From: Aspidiotus rigidus
Taxonomy: Eukaryota; Arthropoda; Insecta; Hemiptera; Diaspididae
NCBI GenBank assembly: GCA_035079385.1
Contig: JAVHKY010000015.1
Coordinates: 1,984,001-2,048,000 of the forward strand
Direction: 5' to 3'
Length of the DNA: 64,000 nt
Shown here: in pieces, positions 10,913 through 22,240 of the stretch
How the letters are laid out: every line of letters starts with the position of its first letter
How positions within the stretch are numbered: position 1 is the first letter of the stretch
Translations under genes and position numbers: made by a program
Notes under the pieces: generated by a model
Databases searched by the model: none
What the model was told of the DNA's origin: nothing
What the model saw: only the letters and a program-made list of their open reading frames with translations

Positions 10913-12710
10913 TCACTTAGATAAACAATATTTCTTTCGAGCTTTATTTTGCTCGGTCATGGATGAAGCTTGTAATTTATCACACATTATGGTTCCGTTT
11001 TTGTAAGATACGGAAATCCATTTCGTATCCGCGAGACTCATTGTTATCAAATTCATATTTTGTAGCAATCTGTCGGTCTTAAACTTGAACGTTACATATT
11101 CGATGAGGTGACCAAATATCTGCAAGATATCCTTTTGGCCATTGATGACCCTCAGAATGTAATTTTTGGGTAAATTGAACGTTCTGATATCTGCGTACCA
11201 CCCATCCGTAGTTCTATTTTGCGAAGGCTCATCGACTAATTGGCACTCTACCTTTGAGGCACGAAAAAATCGTATTATTCTGCTCGTAACGTCCGCTCTG
11301 TAAGCTTCAGAATTGTAAAGATCGCTGAAATTGAAAAATCCATAATTGAATAACAACTTCACGATGGAGGCAATATCTTCATTTAGGACGCTTGTTTGCA
11401 GGCTTTGAGTCCACGCGGGCAAATCTTCTATGAATGCTTTCTCAGATGGGACGTAGGCCTCGAGTTTACTCTTCAAGGCTTCCTTCGCACCAATATTCGG
11501 ATATGTTAACGTAACGTTGCTGAGAAAGTACCAGTTGTATTCAGTATTGACCCGCTGTATTGTCAAGTATCCACTAACTAACAACAAAATGTAGACGTTC
11601 ATGGCTTCTTTTGGCGATTGCAAGCGGAACACACTGTAGTAAGGGACATTCGCATGTTCTAACGAGCTCAAAGTATGGTGGTATTCATAGAATGTGCGAA
11701 TTATATAAAGTATACTACTGTTCGCACCTATATAATCGGCACTCAATTTTCCTTCTTCCAAGTATTTAATCGCGGATAGTGGATGTATCACTTGAATATT
11801 TGATGATGAATTTGATGGATTATCTCTAGAGAATCTGTAATTACCATACCACTTGTATACTTGTTCTAAGAGATGTTTCGATGACTCGTTTCGATTTCTA
11901 GAAATTCTCTCTAGGTGCGAACGTAGATTAGTAACCATATCCGCGTGAGTGAAACCAAAAGCGTGAATAAAGTCCGTTTCATAGGTCAAATCTTTGAAAA
12001 CATCCAGTCCGCCGTTCCCTCCTTCAAAACCTAGTCTTAAAACGCCGGTTACGAGCACGAATCTAATATAATCTCCTTTCTTCAATATTTGAAAAAAGAA
12101 ACCTAGTTCGAAATTTAAAAATTGTAACGATTTTTCGTTCTTTTCAACATGATTAATGTGATTCCATGGTGCGTCATAATCGTCCACTAGAAAAACGACG
12201 GGTAGTCGGTATTTCCGATATAAATCAAACAACAGATGGTAGAAATTTTCCTGGATAAATTTTTCTCTACGCTCGATATTATGAAATTGCCTTATTTTAT
12301 TCATTGCACTTATCCAACTATTTTCTAATGTTTCTTTGGAAGTGAAATTCTGGAAAATATCAGCAAAGTTAAAATGTATAACAGGATACTTCGCCCACCT
12401 TTTTCAATCCAGTCCTTTGGAATGTCCTTCAATTCGTAGCTCTCTTTGTTTCCACGTTCGTAAATCGTTGTACCTTCGAAGAATTCCTTCTCTCCGAGAA
12501 AAAATTTCTTCACCATTTGTTGAAAAAGGGTTTTCCCGAATCCAACAGGCCGCGTGATGAGGTTGAGACGAGATCCTGAATCAACCAATTTCTCCAGATA
12601 CTTGGTTTTATCTATTAAAATCCTCTTCTCTTTTATTATGGTTTCCAATGATTCATCTGGTTTTGGTAGCGACGAGATTGAATCCGATGATGAATAGGGT
12701 GGCGAATCAT
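10913..12710 (-). pseudogene. AAA-ATPase-like / PD-(D/E)XK-like protein, copy 3 (one frameshift)
   Basis: Belongs to the family with an N-terminal AAA-ATPase-like domain (Pfam PF09820 type) and a C-terminal nuclease-like domain, common in bacteria. Visible landmarks in order: IDKTKYLEKLVDSG, the P-loop-like RPVGFGKT, PVVFLVDDYDAPW (Walker B position), FGFTHADMVTNL, KWYGNYRFS, VIHPLSAIKYL, VSGYLTI, LTYPNIGAKEAL, then a C-terminal domain of about 190 residues ending KARKKYC. A single base is missing at about 12405 relative to copy 4, shifting frame after the WIEK residues; the rest is open to TGA at 10913-10915. With that lesion allowed for, the exon holds 599 codons. There is no in-frame ATG at the 5' end: the frame is open only to TAA at 12748-12750, and a pyrimidine-rich stretch plus CAG ends at 12711, so an upstream exon is likely. 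One frameshift could also be an assembly error. Confidence 0.8.
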
Positions 12711-13200
12711 CTGTTGTAGGAATATCCAAAAAGTAAGAAAAATTTTGTTATAACTTGAGAGCAGTACGGCAAAAAGATGGGCTAATAGTTTTCATGTGAG
12801 ATTAACCTAATTATTGTACCTTTAATTATTCCCGAATTATAGGAAGTTGGTAAAATGGTCAATAAGGAGTCGCCGGAGGAAATTATGAAGGCAATAAAAT
12901 ATCTCACATGCTTCTCCTAGGAGAATTCCGAAGCAATATATTGTGCTCGTATTCTTTCATTTTGCCAACTGTGCGTCTTTCGTTCGGGAAATACAATAGA
13001 GGGGAGACAAAGAAGTTCTAGACCGTTCACCGAGATTATCTGGCATTCCTGCTATCCTCCTAACCTAACCTACCCTCCCGTTAAAAAGAAGAAAATAGGA
13101 TACGTTCCTCAAAAATGAGAAGGATCTAAATCTTCATTCTACTTTATTAGTTAGCTTACAAGAGTATTACCGGGCGCTTCTCCATTACACTACTGAACAA
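12711..13200 (-). repeat. Duplicated 5' flank of the AAA-ATPase-like genes
   Basis: Matches 18249-18725 with small indels (GGAGTCGCCGGAGGAAATTA, AATATATTGTGCTCGTATT, TTAGTTAGCTTACAAGAGTA). It should contain the promoter and first exon if the gene is spliced. I could not fix a first exon: the best open frame in the other copy (18286-18540, minus) is broken by a stop here. Confidence 0.7.
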
Positions 13201-13232
13201 AGAAAAAAAAATATTTGTATCCTGAATTTCAT

Positions 13233-14930
13233 TATACAGGGTGGGGCAGAAAGATGTTACCAGTTAAATGGGAGTTTGCACTAAATCTGTCGTAGTGTGA
13301 AAACGCAAAAGTTAGACGTATACTTTAAATGAACGAATTTTCTATCTCACTTTTATCTTTAATTCGAGCCACATCCGAAGTTTCTACGACTTTTCTGAGC
13401 CGAATTATGGACCAAAATGTGCCATAATTTCACAGCAGGGGGTTCCAAAGTTGTGAATTATCGAAAGACAATTTTCCTATTGAAAAAATCGCGTAATCTG
13501 CAATTAAAGTGTTCCCCGATCCTGGAGTAAAATTTAACGCTGAATCGGAATAAGATTGTTAAAAAATTTTGCGAAGCATCAAAATGGGTTCATGGGCCCA
13601 AAAAGGGTCAAAATTTCCCCAAAATGATAAAATCGCCTAATCTTCGAAGTTTTTTTTGTTTCTGAGACAAAATTTAGCGCTGAATCTGAATAAAATTGTT
13701 AAGAAATTCTGCGGAGCACCAAAATAGGTTTATGGGGCCAAAAAGGGTCAACATTTCTCCAAAACGAAAAAAATTGCCTAATCTTCAAAGTTTTTCTTTA
13801 TTCTAGGGTAAAATTGTGTGCTTAGTTGTAAAAAAACAAACTGTTGAATAATTTTTCGAAGCGCCAAAATTTGTGCAAGTGCCCAAAAACGATTACCATT
13901 TTATCAACTTGGAAAATCACTTCGTCTTTTCAATTTCATTTGGTTCTCTTAGAAATCGAGCTTTGCGAGAACAAAATATTGGTCGCGGGTAGGAAAAAAT
14001 GCGAAAACTCTCCTTGTTTCAGGCAAAGGAAGGTATGATACCGCAAATTTAGTCTTCTGTAGCGTGCCCGCGATGAAAGTCCCACTTATGTTTAAAGCAG
14101 TGAAAAACTCTTAGATTCAGCTAATGGGAGGTATGATACCGCGAATTTGGTTTTGCTCGTGATGAGATATCAGCTACAGTTCAGTATTTGAGTGAGGCAG
14201 ACGAATGCCCGGAATTGTTTGGGGCTTCACCCGCTGAAGGGAACGATGTCCTTAAGATTGTCTTCTCTTATGAGCTTGCGGTGAGAGATCGGGTAGGACC
14301 CCGTGTTCAATAAAGGCCGAAAAATTTTCCGTGGAGACCCACGAAGTAGGGAAGGGTACTAGGAAGATTGTGGTCTGGCATGAGCTCGCGGTGAGGGACC
14401 AGTTGGAGCCCTGTGTTTGATCTGTTTGGGTGAGTACGTGAAAATTCTCGTTGTTTCAGGCAACGGAGAAAAACATACCGCGAAGATCGCGTTCCAGTGT
14501 GACCTCGCCAGGAGAGGACTGTAACAGCCCCTTTTTATCTAGGCAGGTGAATTCAAGAAAATTCTCGTTTCCACAGCCAGTGCTGGGGAGGGTATCCCGA
14601 GTCGTTGTTCGCTAAGCTTGCCGTGAGAGAACGATCAATGCCCTACGTTCGATAAGGCACCGGATCCGAGAAAATTCTCGTACATTCGCGCGAGGAAGGG
14701 AATGATACTGTGGCGCTCGTCTTTCTTCATTAGCTCGCGGTGAGATAACGATCAATGCCTCGGATTTGACGGAGGCAGTCGGATGCGAGAAAATTCTCGT
14801 AGACTCCCGCGAAGGAAGGAACGATGCTGTGAAGCTGGTCTTTCGTGATGAGCTCGCGGTGAGCTGTAGCCGATCGCTCATCACGAGCAAGACCGAATTC
14901 GCGGTACCCTCCCATTGCTTGAATCCAGGA
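13233..14930 (+). repeat. TATACAGGGTGG repeat, copy b (forward)
   Basis: Starts TATACAGGGTGGGGCAG and has the conserved lead to about 13440. Three roughly 140-bp modules follow at 13571, 13711 and about 13857, each opening with GCGAAGCATC- or GCGGAGCACC-like words followed by AAAAGGGTCAA. From 14030 a second class of module takes over. It faces copy c head to head. Confidence 0.7.
14030..14930 (+). repeat. Degenerate tandem array of about 110-120-bp modules
   Basis: About eight modules, starting near 14033, 14131, 14244, 14354, 14470, 14589, 14699 and 14819. Typical words are GAGCTCGCGGTGAGAG, AACGATCAATGCC, GAGAAAATTCTCGTA and GGAAGGAACGATACTGTGAAG. The same modules recur at 34680-35060, 27340-27560 and, fewer, at 23470-23760. 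Open frames across them are not conserved between copies. Confidence 0.75.
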
Positions 14931-15926
14931 GTTTTTGCAGTTTGGCTCGCTTCGCTCATTGGTAGGGCGTCAGTTGATCTGACCAAGTTTGCGTTCTTTG
15001 CCGAAAACAACGTGAGTTTTCACACTTTTTCCCGCTTTGATCATACGCAGAGCCCTTTTCGATCTCTCACTGCGAACCTTCAACGGAAGAAGAATTTGTC
15101 GTCTCCCTCCAACCCCCAAATGAGGAGAATTCCCGCAACTTCCTCTTTCGGATCTGTCACCCGACGCTAGTCGATCTCTCACTCGGCAAGCACTCAACGG
15201 AAGACGAACTGGTCGATATTCCTTCCATCCCCTGAATCAACAATTTCACTGCAGATTGAGAATTTTTGATTTTTCATTCTGGAGATCATCTAGGGCCATT
15301 TCAGTTTTTTTTTTTTTTTGGACTCGGCGCAAAAATTTACTCCAGAATTGAAAACAACATTTGAAGATTACGCAATTATTCATCTTGGAGGAATTTTGAT
15401 TCTCTCCGAGCCCATCATCCCATTGTGGTGCTCCGAAGTATTATTTCAGCATTTTTTACGAACTCAGCGCGAAATTCCACTTGAAAATTGATTTACAATT
15501 CAAAAGTTTGAACGATTTTGCCCCCTTGGGAAAATTTTGACCCTTTTTGGGCCCATTAACCCATTTTGATGCTTCTTAGGGTTTTGTTACCTTTTTTTTT
15601 TTTCGTTTTCCCCGTCCAAATTCACATAAGAAACAGTAATTTGATCATTAAAATTTTCTTAATTCAGCTAAATACTGTCAATTCACTAATTTTTGAGCAC
15701 TATTTTGGGAACCCTGGTGATTTGGTGAATTTTCGGCTCATTTTGGTCCATAAATCGGCTCAGAAAAGTCGTAGAAACTTCGGATATGGCGCAAATTAAA
15801 GCTAAAGTTGAGATACAAATTTCGTCGATTTGAAGTATACATCTAAAGTTCTGCGTTTTCGCGCTACAACAGATTTAGAGAAAACTCCCACTTAACAGGT
15901 AACATCGTTCTGGTCCACTCTGTATA
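14931..15926 (-). repeat. TATACAGGGTGG repeat, copy c (reverse)
   Basis: Nearly the same sequence as copy a (1090-2250), ending CCACTCTGTATA at 15926. With copy b it makes a 2.7-kb composite with the same terminus at both ends in inverted orientation. Confidence 0.75.
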
Positions 15927-16212
15927 CGATAGGAGGGGGACTTGGAAAGACGACGGCTTCCTTGAAAATGCAGCGCGTTCAATTTGTCACGTCATGATTT
16001 TCAGGACTTGGAAAAACTTCAGGCTAGGAGACTCGAGACATCTAATTTTTTCATGACAATCTTGACCTTCAATAAATGAAACTTATCAAGAAAGCGAAAT
16101 GTGGTAAGCCATGAAAAAGAAAAGAGCTTTTTGGGCAAGAAACACGCTTTTACACAATGATAACTATAATAAGAATACAATATTATATTAAATATACCAA
16201 TAATTTCTACAG

Positions 16213-18248
16213 TCACTTAGACGAACAATATTTCTTTCGAGCTTTATTTTGCCCGGTCATGGATGAAGCTTGTAATTTATCACACATTATGGTTCCGTTT
16301 TTGTAAGATACAGAAATCCATTTCCTATCCGCAAGACTCATTGTTATCAAATTCATATTTTGTAGCAATCTGTCGGTTTTAAACTTGAACGTTACATATT
16401 CCAAGAGGTGACCAAAAATCTGCAAGATATCCTTTCGGCCATTGGTGACCCTCAGAATGTAATTTTTGGGTAAATTGAACGTTCTGATATCTGCGTACCA
16501 CCCATCCGTAGTTCTATTTTGCGAAGGCTCATCGACTAATTGGCACTCTACCTTTGAGGCACGGAAAAATCGTATTATTCTGCTCGTATGTTAGAGGGCT
16601 TGAGCCCATCTTGTGGTCATTCCCCACTAGGGAACGACAGAAAGGGTTAACCCGAGATGATCGGGAATCTACAGAGGCAGCGCGTGAACATGCACGATAG
16701 CGTGCACGAATACGACTGACGTACGAGCGTACGCGAGAGCAGCGAGTACTGCTGAACGACAAGAGAAGGGAACGCGCTGCTAGCCGCGGACGGACACGGC
16801 TGTCTATACTACACACTCTAACATCGTAACGTCCGCTCTGTAAGCTTCGGAATTGTAACGATCGCTGAAATTGAAAAATCCATATTTGGTCACCAACTTC
16901 ACAATGGAGGGAATATCTTCATTTTGGACGCTTGTTCGCAGGTTTTGGGTCCACGCGGGCAAATCTTCTATGAATGCTTTCTTAGATGGGACATAGGCCT
17001 CGAGTTTACTTTTTAAGGCTTCCTTCGCACCAATATTCGGATATGTTAACGTAACGGTTTTGTCATAAACATCTCCCCAGTCGCATTCAATACTGACCCG
17101 CTCAATTGTCAAGTATCCACTAACTAACAACAAAATGTAGACGTTCATGGCTTCTTTTGGCGATTGCAAGCGAAATACACTGTAGTAAGGGACATTTGCA
17201 TGTTCTAAGGAGGTCAAGGTATGGTGGCTTTCATACAATGTGCGAACTATATAAAGTATACTACTGTTCGCACTTATATAATCGCCACTCAATTTTCCTT
17301 CTTCCAAGTATTTAATCGAGGATAGTGGATGTATCACACGATTTTTTGATGGATCATCTTCAGAGAAATTATAATTACCGTACCACTTGTGCAATTGTTC
17401 TAAAAGATGTTCCGTTGACTCGTTTCGGTTTCTAGAAATTCTCTCGAGGTGCGAACGTAGATTAGTAACCATATCCGTATGAGTGAAACCAAAAGCGTGA
17501 ATAAAGTCCGTGTCATGGGTCAAATCTGTGAAAATATTCATTCTACCGTTCCCTCCATCAAATGCTAGTCTTAAAACGCCGGTTACGAGCACGAATCTAA
17601 TATATTCTCCGGTTTTCTTCAATATTTGAAAAAAGAAACCTAGTTCAAAATTTAAAAATTGTAACGATTTTTCGTTCTTTTCAACATGATTAATGTGATT
17701 CCATGGTGCATCATAATCGTCCACTAGAACAACGACGGGTAGTCGGTATTTCCGATACAAATCAAACAACAGTTCGTAGAAATTTCCCTGGATATATTTT
17801 TCTTTAGGCTTGAGATTATGAATTTGCCTTATTTTATTCAATGCCCCTATCCAACTACTCCCTAATGTTTTTTCGGAAGTGAAATTCTGGAAAATATCAG
17901 CAAAGTTAAGATATATAACAGGATACTTCGCCCACCGTTCTCCAATCCAGTGCTTCGGAATATTTTCTAATTCGTAGCTCTGTTTGTTTCCACGATCGTA
18001 AATTGTTGTACCTTTGAAAAATTCCTTCTCTCCGAGAAAAAATTTCTTCACCATTTGTTGAAATATGGTTTTCCCGAATCCAATAGGCCGCGTGATGAGG
18101 TTGAGACGAGATCCTGAATCAACCAATTTCTCCAGATACTTGGTTTTATCTATTAAAATCCTCTTCTCTTTTATTATGGTTTCCAATGATTCATCTGGTT
18201 TTGGTAGCGACGAGATTGAATCCGATGATGAATAGGGTGGCGAATCAT
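16213..18248 (-). pseudogene. AAA-ATPase-like / PD-(D/E)XK-like protein, copy 4 (split by insertion)
   Basis: Same family as copy 3. The N-terminal part is open without the copy-3 frameshift and shows IDKTKYLEKL, the P-loop-like RPIGFGKT, PVVVLVDDYDAPW, GFTHTDMVTNL, KWYGNYNFS, VIHPLSSIKYL and LTYPNIGAKEAL. At 16829 the frame runs into a 235-bp insert (16589-16823) that brings an early stop. Downstream of the insert the rest of the C-terminal domain (RIIRFFRASKVECQLVDEP, KNYILRVTNGRKD, KARKKYC) is open to the stop at 16213-16215. With insert and target-site duplication set aside, the exon holds 598 codons. As in copy 3, no in-frame ATG precedes the P-loop and a splice-acceptor-like CCTACAACAG ends at 18249. 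A shortened protein lacking about 135 C-terminal residues is conceivable. Confidence 0.8.
16589..16823. mobile_element. Solo-LTR-like insertion, 235 bp
   Basis: Ends TGTTAGAG and CTCTAACA, an 8-bp inverted end with TG...CA, and is flanked by the 5-bp duplication TCGTA (16584-16588 and 16824-16828). Copy 3 shows the uninterrupted site (TGCTCGTAACGTCC at about 11280). TG...CA ends with 5-bp duplication and no coding capacity fit a solo LTR, perhaps Copia or BEL type. It is GC-richer than its surroundings. Confidence 0.85.
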
Positions 18249-18725
18249 CTGTTGTAGGAATATCCCAAAAGTAAGAGAAATTTTGTTATAACTTGAGAGC
18301 AGTACGGCAAAAAGATGGGCTAATACGGTAGTTTTCATGTGAGATTAACCTAATCATTGTATCCTTAATTATTCCCGAATTATAGGAAGTTGCGGTAAAA
18401 TGGTCAATAAGGAGTCGCCGGAGGAAATTATGAAGGCAATAAAATATCTCATATGCTTCTTCTAGGAGAATTCCAAAGCAATATATTGTGCTCGTATTTT
18501 TCAATTTGCCAACTGTGCGTCTTTCGTTCTGAAAATACAATAGAGGAGGGACAAAGAAGTTCTAGACCGATCAACGAGATTCAATTGAATCCAAAACTTC
18601 ACCGTCTGGCATTCGTGCTATGCTCCTTGTCTCTCCTTCCCGTTAAAAAAAAAAATATGAGAAAGATCTAAATGTACATTCTACTTCATTAGTTAGCTTA
18701 CAAGAGTACTACCGGGTGCTGCTCC
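18249..18725 (-). repeat. Duplicated 5' flank of AAA-ATPase-like copy 4
   Basis: Matches 12711-13200. It has an 84-codon open frame at 18286-18540 that is not conserved in copy 3. Confidence 0.7.
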
Positions 18726-19762
18726 ATTATTAAGTGTACCGTTGGCGATTTTAACGTATCTTTGGAACATAATAGCGAGATATGGCCTGGGCTTGGTTCC
18801 GCTAACTCCAATGGACTACTACCTCTAAACCTAAGTATGTCCTACGCGCGAGATACCAATAACCAATACTCTCTTTAGACCAAAACATTAGTTCAAAGGA
18901 ACCTGGAAGTACCCTTGATCGCGCCAGTGGCACATGATTCATTACATCATTACAATAAAGTCGTACGTTAGTATAATCTTCCGTACAGAGGCACAGATTA
19001 CTGGACTGAGCAAAGAATGGTATGTACACGAACAAGACTATCAATCCAAAGATTTCGTCCCGAGGTGGCACGCTCAGTCAGGCTTGACATACGTGCGCTG
19101 GAGAATAGGGAAAACAAGGAACAGTTTTGCGATCGTGTTCGCTCAGTTGTCAATAACTTTAATGTGTCCGATAATGCGAGTGAGACAGCAGGGAACAAGA
19201 AAACTCGCGGGTTCTTCAACGGAGTTAGACGAGGGATAGCAAGGAACCTCTTTCAAGGGGACACGTAGGATCTGAAAAATATAGATTGTGACGTCACATT
19301 GCGGACCTACGACGTCATCAAATTCACAATGCATACCCTTTTTCAGAAGGAGCTTGCACTTTTACCTCTCCTGAACCTTAATGGTTTTAATTACATATTT
19401 TTTCAACCAGGGTTGATATTTGTGACTTCTAGCGTTGTCATGAAGTCGTGTTGAGACACGGGTGAGAATTATTTTGTTCATTTCATCTTGGAAATATCTT
19501 GGTGCTTCATTGGGGTTCTCCAAAGTATACAGTGTCGGGAGTCTATAGGACCTAAGTCGAGAATTGGATTCTAGACTCTGAAAACTAGTTGTAAAGGATT
19601 TTGTTGGAATTGCGCTATATTCAGCCCTCGCCTCCTCCCTTTGCACCACAGTCTTAATAGATAAAACATAATATGCTTAGAAATTACCCGAATTTTCCAT
19701 TCATCTTTCTCTGATACGCGAAGGGGAGCTTTTGAATGCTTTCCCCTCTTTCTCTCAATTGA
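18726..19762. other. Unassigned spacer
   Basis: No recognisable gene. GTGACGTCAC at about 19288 and GACGTCATC at about 19310 are CRE-like words resembling the 36-kb array. Confidence 0.45.
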
Positions 19763-19994
19763 GGAACCACATTCTAAAAAGGCTTTAGTCCATTTTTCTT
19801 GAACGTCGAGTTAATAGCGCGGTCTAGTAATAGAAACTTTTCTCAATATGATGCATGAACCGGGTTGTGATATTCTAAGAGGATGAATTTCAGCCTTCTA
19901 AAATATACGTCCAGAAATGCTACAGAACTATTTTTTTTTTTTCAATTACTCAAAATGTTTAAAATGGACTAAAGCCTTTTTGGAATGCGGTGCC
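19763..19994. mobile_element. MITE with 34-bp terminal inverted repeats
   Basis: The left end (GGAACCACATTC then AAAAAGGCTTTAGTCC) and the inverted right end (GGCACCGCATTC then AAAAAGGCTTTAGTCC) match over about 34 bp with three mismatches. The interior is about 165 bp with no coding potential. No clear target-site duplication was read. Confidence 0.7.
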
Positions 19995-20298
19995 TTAATT
20001 AATATAGAATTTTAATATAAAATTTTATTGGTTTCTCTCTCTACCCCCCTTCTTCTGTTCTTATTCGTGACGGAGGTTAGAGAGGCGCAACAGAGTGCAA
20101 TAGGAAACCTGTTATATGAGCGTAATTTGGAGTATACTTCCACTGTTTGTAGAACTCTGAGGCCTGCCTCTGCTTCCCACATATATAGGAATATCTAAGT
20201 ACTGGTTCTAGCCCCCGCCCTTATGAACTTGACCAACTCTCGATTCTAACAACGTTTCTAGACTTCTCACTTAAGATAGCCCAGGCAAAATTGTATTT
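19995..20298. other. Unassigned spacer
   Basis: No supported feature. Confidence 0.4.
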
Positions 20299-22077
20299 TA
20301 CTCGAAAAACATTGGAGACAACGGTTTTATGGCTGAAATGTGTTCGTCTAGATGCCCTGAACATACCCTGAAAGTTCACCTCCCCCAGCTCCCTGGAAAA
20401 CCACAGAGGGGGCAGGAACGTCTCCCAAAGTTTAGTTCTTTACGATAATAAAACATTACAAGACACCAAACGTGTTCCTTATAAGATTTCCTACGAAATA
20501 GTGTCACACTTTTCCGCCTCCAGAGCCATGAAAGTCCACAGGGGGCCGAAACAATTTCGGATTTTCAGTTTTTTGCGATTATCTCGGAAAATAAGTCGTT
20601 ATGCAAAAATTACTACACACACCCGTAAAATTTCCTATCAATTGACCCCAAATTTCACCGACCCCAACTTGTGGTAATCGGTCCACAAGGGAGAGACCAC
20701 GTTTTTCAACATTTCTGTTTTTCCCAATTATCTCGAAAAATACGCTCCTGGTGAAAATATTACGCGACACAAAAATTATTCTCCATAAAATTTTCTACCA
20801 ACTGATGCTTATTCGTACCGCTCCCAAACATCCGTAAATCCATCCAGGGGGGAGAAAACGTCTTCGAAATATTAGTTTTTCTCGATTATTTCGGAAAATA
20901 CACGGCTTAGGAAAAAATGACAAGAGACCAAAATTATTTCTTATACAATTTCCCATCAAGTGATGCCAAATTTGACCCCCCCCCGACCTCAGGAGTTCTA
21001 CAAGGGGCCAGAACGTAGTCGTCCTCATTCTTTCAATATTTTAAAAATGCTTTCGCATTTTGTTTTCCTAAATTACGTATTTTGTCTGCGAGTAGCTAGC
21101 GTGCAAGAATAAGCAGAATATGCAAGCATACGTCTAATTTTCATGTATAATGTAGCGTGTGGTCAAATATTAAAAATGTTTCAGCGTATTACGCTTCATG
21201 CTTCCGTGCAAATTTGAGGTGAAAGGACTGAAAATGTGGTACATATCATTATTTGAAAAATATTATAACCAATAATTCACGTATGTCGTCATCATTCCAC
21301 AGATAACTTATTTTCTGAAATAACTGCAACAATACGAGAGAAAAGACGTTCTGGCCCCTTGTCGAACTCCTGAGGTCGGTGGGGTGGTCAAATTTGGCAT
21401 CACTTCATGGGAAATTGTATAAGAAATAATTTTGGTCTCTTGTAATTTTTTCCTAAACCGTGTTTTTCCGGAATAATTGAGAAAAACGAATATTTCGAAG
21501 ACGTTTTGTCCCCTTTTGGATATAATTACGGATGTTTGGGAGCGGCAAGAATGGGCATCAGTTAATAGAAAATTTTATGGAGAATAATTTTTGTGTCTTG
21601 TAATATTTTCATAAAGAGCGTATTTTTCGAGATAATTGGAAAAAACAAAAATGTTGAAAAACGTGGTCTCTCCCTTATGGACCGATCACCACAAGTTGGG
21701 GGCAGTGAAATTTGGTATCAATTGATAGGAAATTTTACGGGTGTGTGTAGTAATATTTTCATAAACGGCATTTTTCCGAGATGATCGCAAAAAAATGAAA
21801 ATCCGAAATTGTTTCGGCCCCCTGTGGACTTTCATGGCTCTGGGGGCGGAAAAATGTGACACTACATGGTAGGAAACTTTATAAGAAAACTTTTGGTGTC
21901 CTGTAATTTTTTCATAGGCGGCTTATTTTCCAAGATAATCGTAAAAAACTAAAATTTGGGAGACGTTCTGGCCCCCTCTGTGGTGAGGTTGGGGGCGGTG
22001 AACTTTCAGGGTATGTTCAGGGCATCTAAACGAACACTTTTCCGCAATAAAACCTTTGTCTCCAATTTTTCCGAGTA
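20299..22077. mobile_element. Foldback-like element: long inverted repeats made of tandem modules
   Basis: The left arm (20299-21016) is the inverted counterpart of the right arm (21346-22077), around a 329-bp non-palindromic centre. Outer ends match as TACTCGAAAAACATTGGAGA against inverted TACTCGGAAAAATTGGAGAC; inner ends match at ACAAGGGGCCAGAACGT. Each arm holds about five degenerate modules of 130-160 bp, with cores near 20418, 20551, 20698, 20858 and 21013. Modules share a G-rich block with AGAACGTC, a CGATTATCTCGGAAAATA-like block, AGACACCAAAATTATT, AATTTCCTATCAATTGA and CCAAATTT. Long inverted repeats built of tandem subrepeats are the hallmark of Foldback elements. No transposase frame is present. 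Confidence 0.8.
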
Positions 22078-22240
22078 GCCCTCTTTCTTCATCTAATTTT
22101 CCCATACTAAGAGGCCCCTTTACTTTGAAAGTAGTGCACAAATGTTTCTCCGTCCTTTTGACCTTGAAACTTTGACTTTTTAAATGAAGTTAAGGTCTCG
22201 TACACGAATAGGAGGTCTAGTGAAGAAGAGAACTAGAGTC

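Noticed and set aside
14612..15197. Overlapping open frames of 75-134 codons on both strands
   Set aside because: They arise from GC-richer module repeats; the equivalent frames at 34679-35391 differ in length and start.
18286..18540. 84-codon frame upstream of AAA-ATPase-like copy 4, considered as its first exon
   Set aside because: The homologous sequence upstream of copy 3 has a stop in that frame and no shared donor site was clear.
19017..19268. 83-codon plus-strand frame
   Set aside because: No recognisable domain, and overlapped by frames on the opposite strand.
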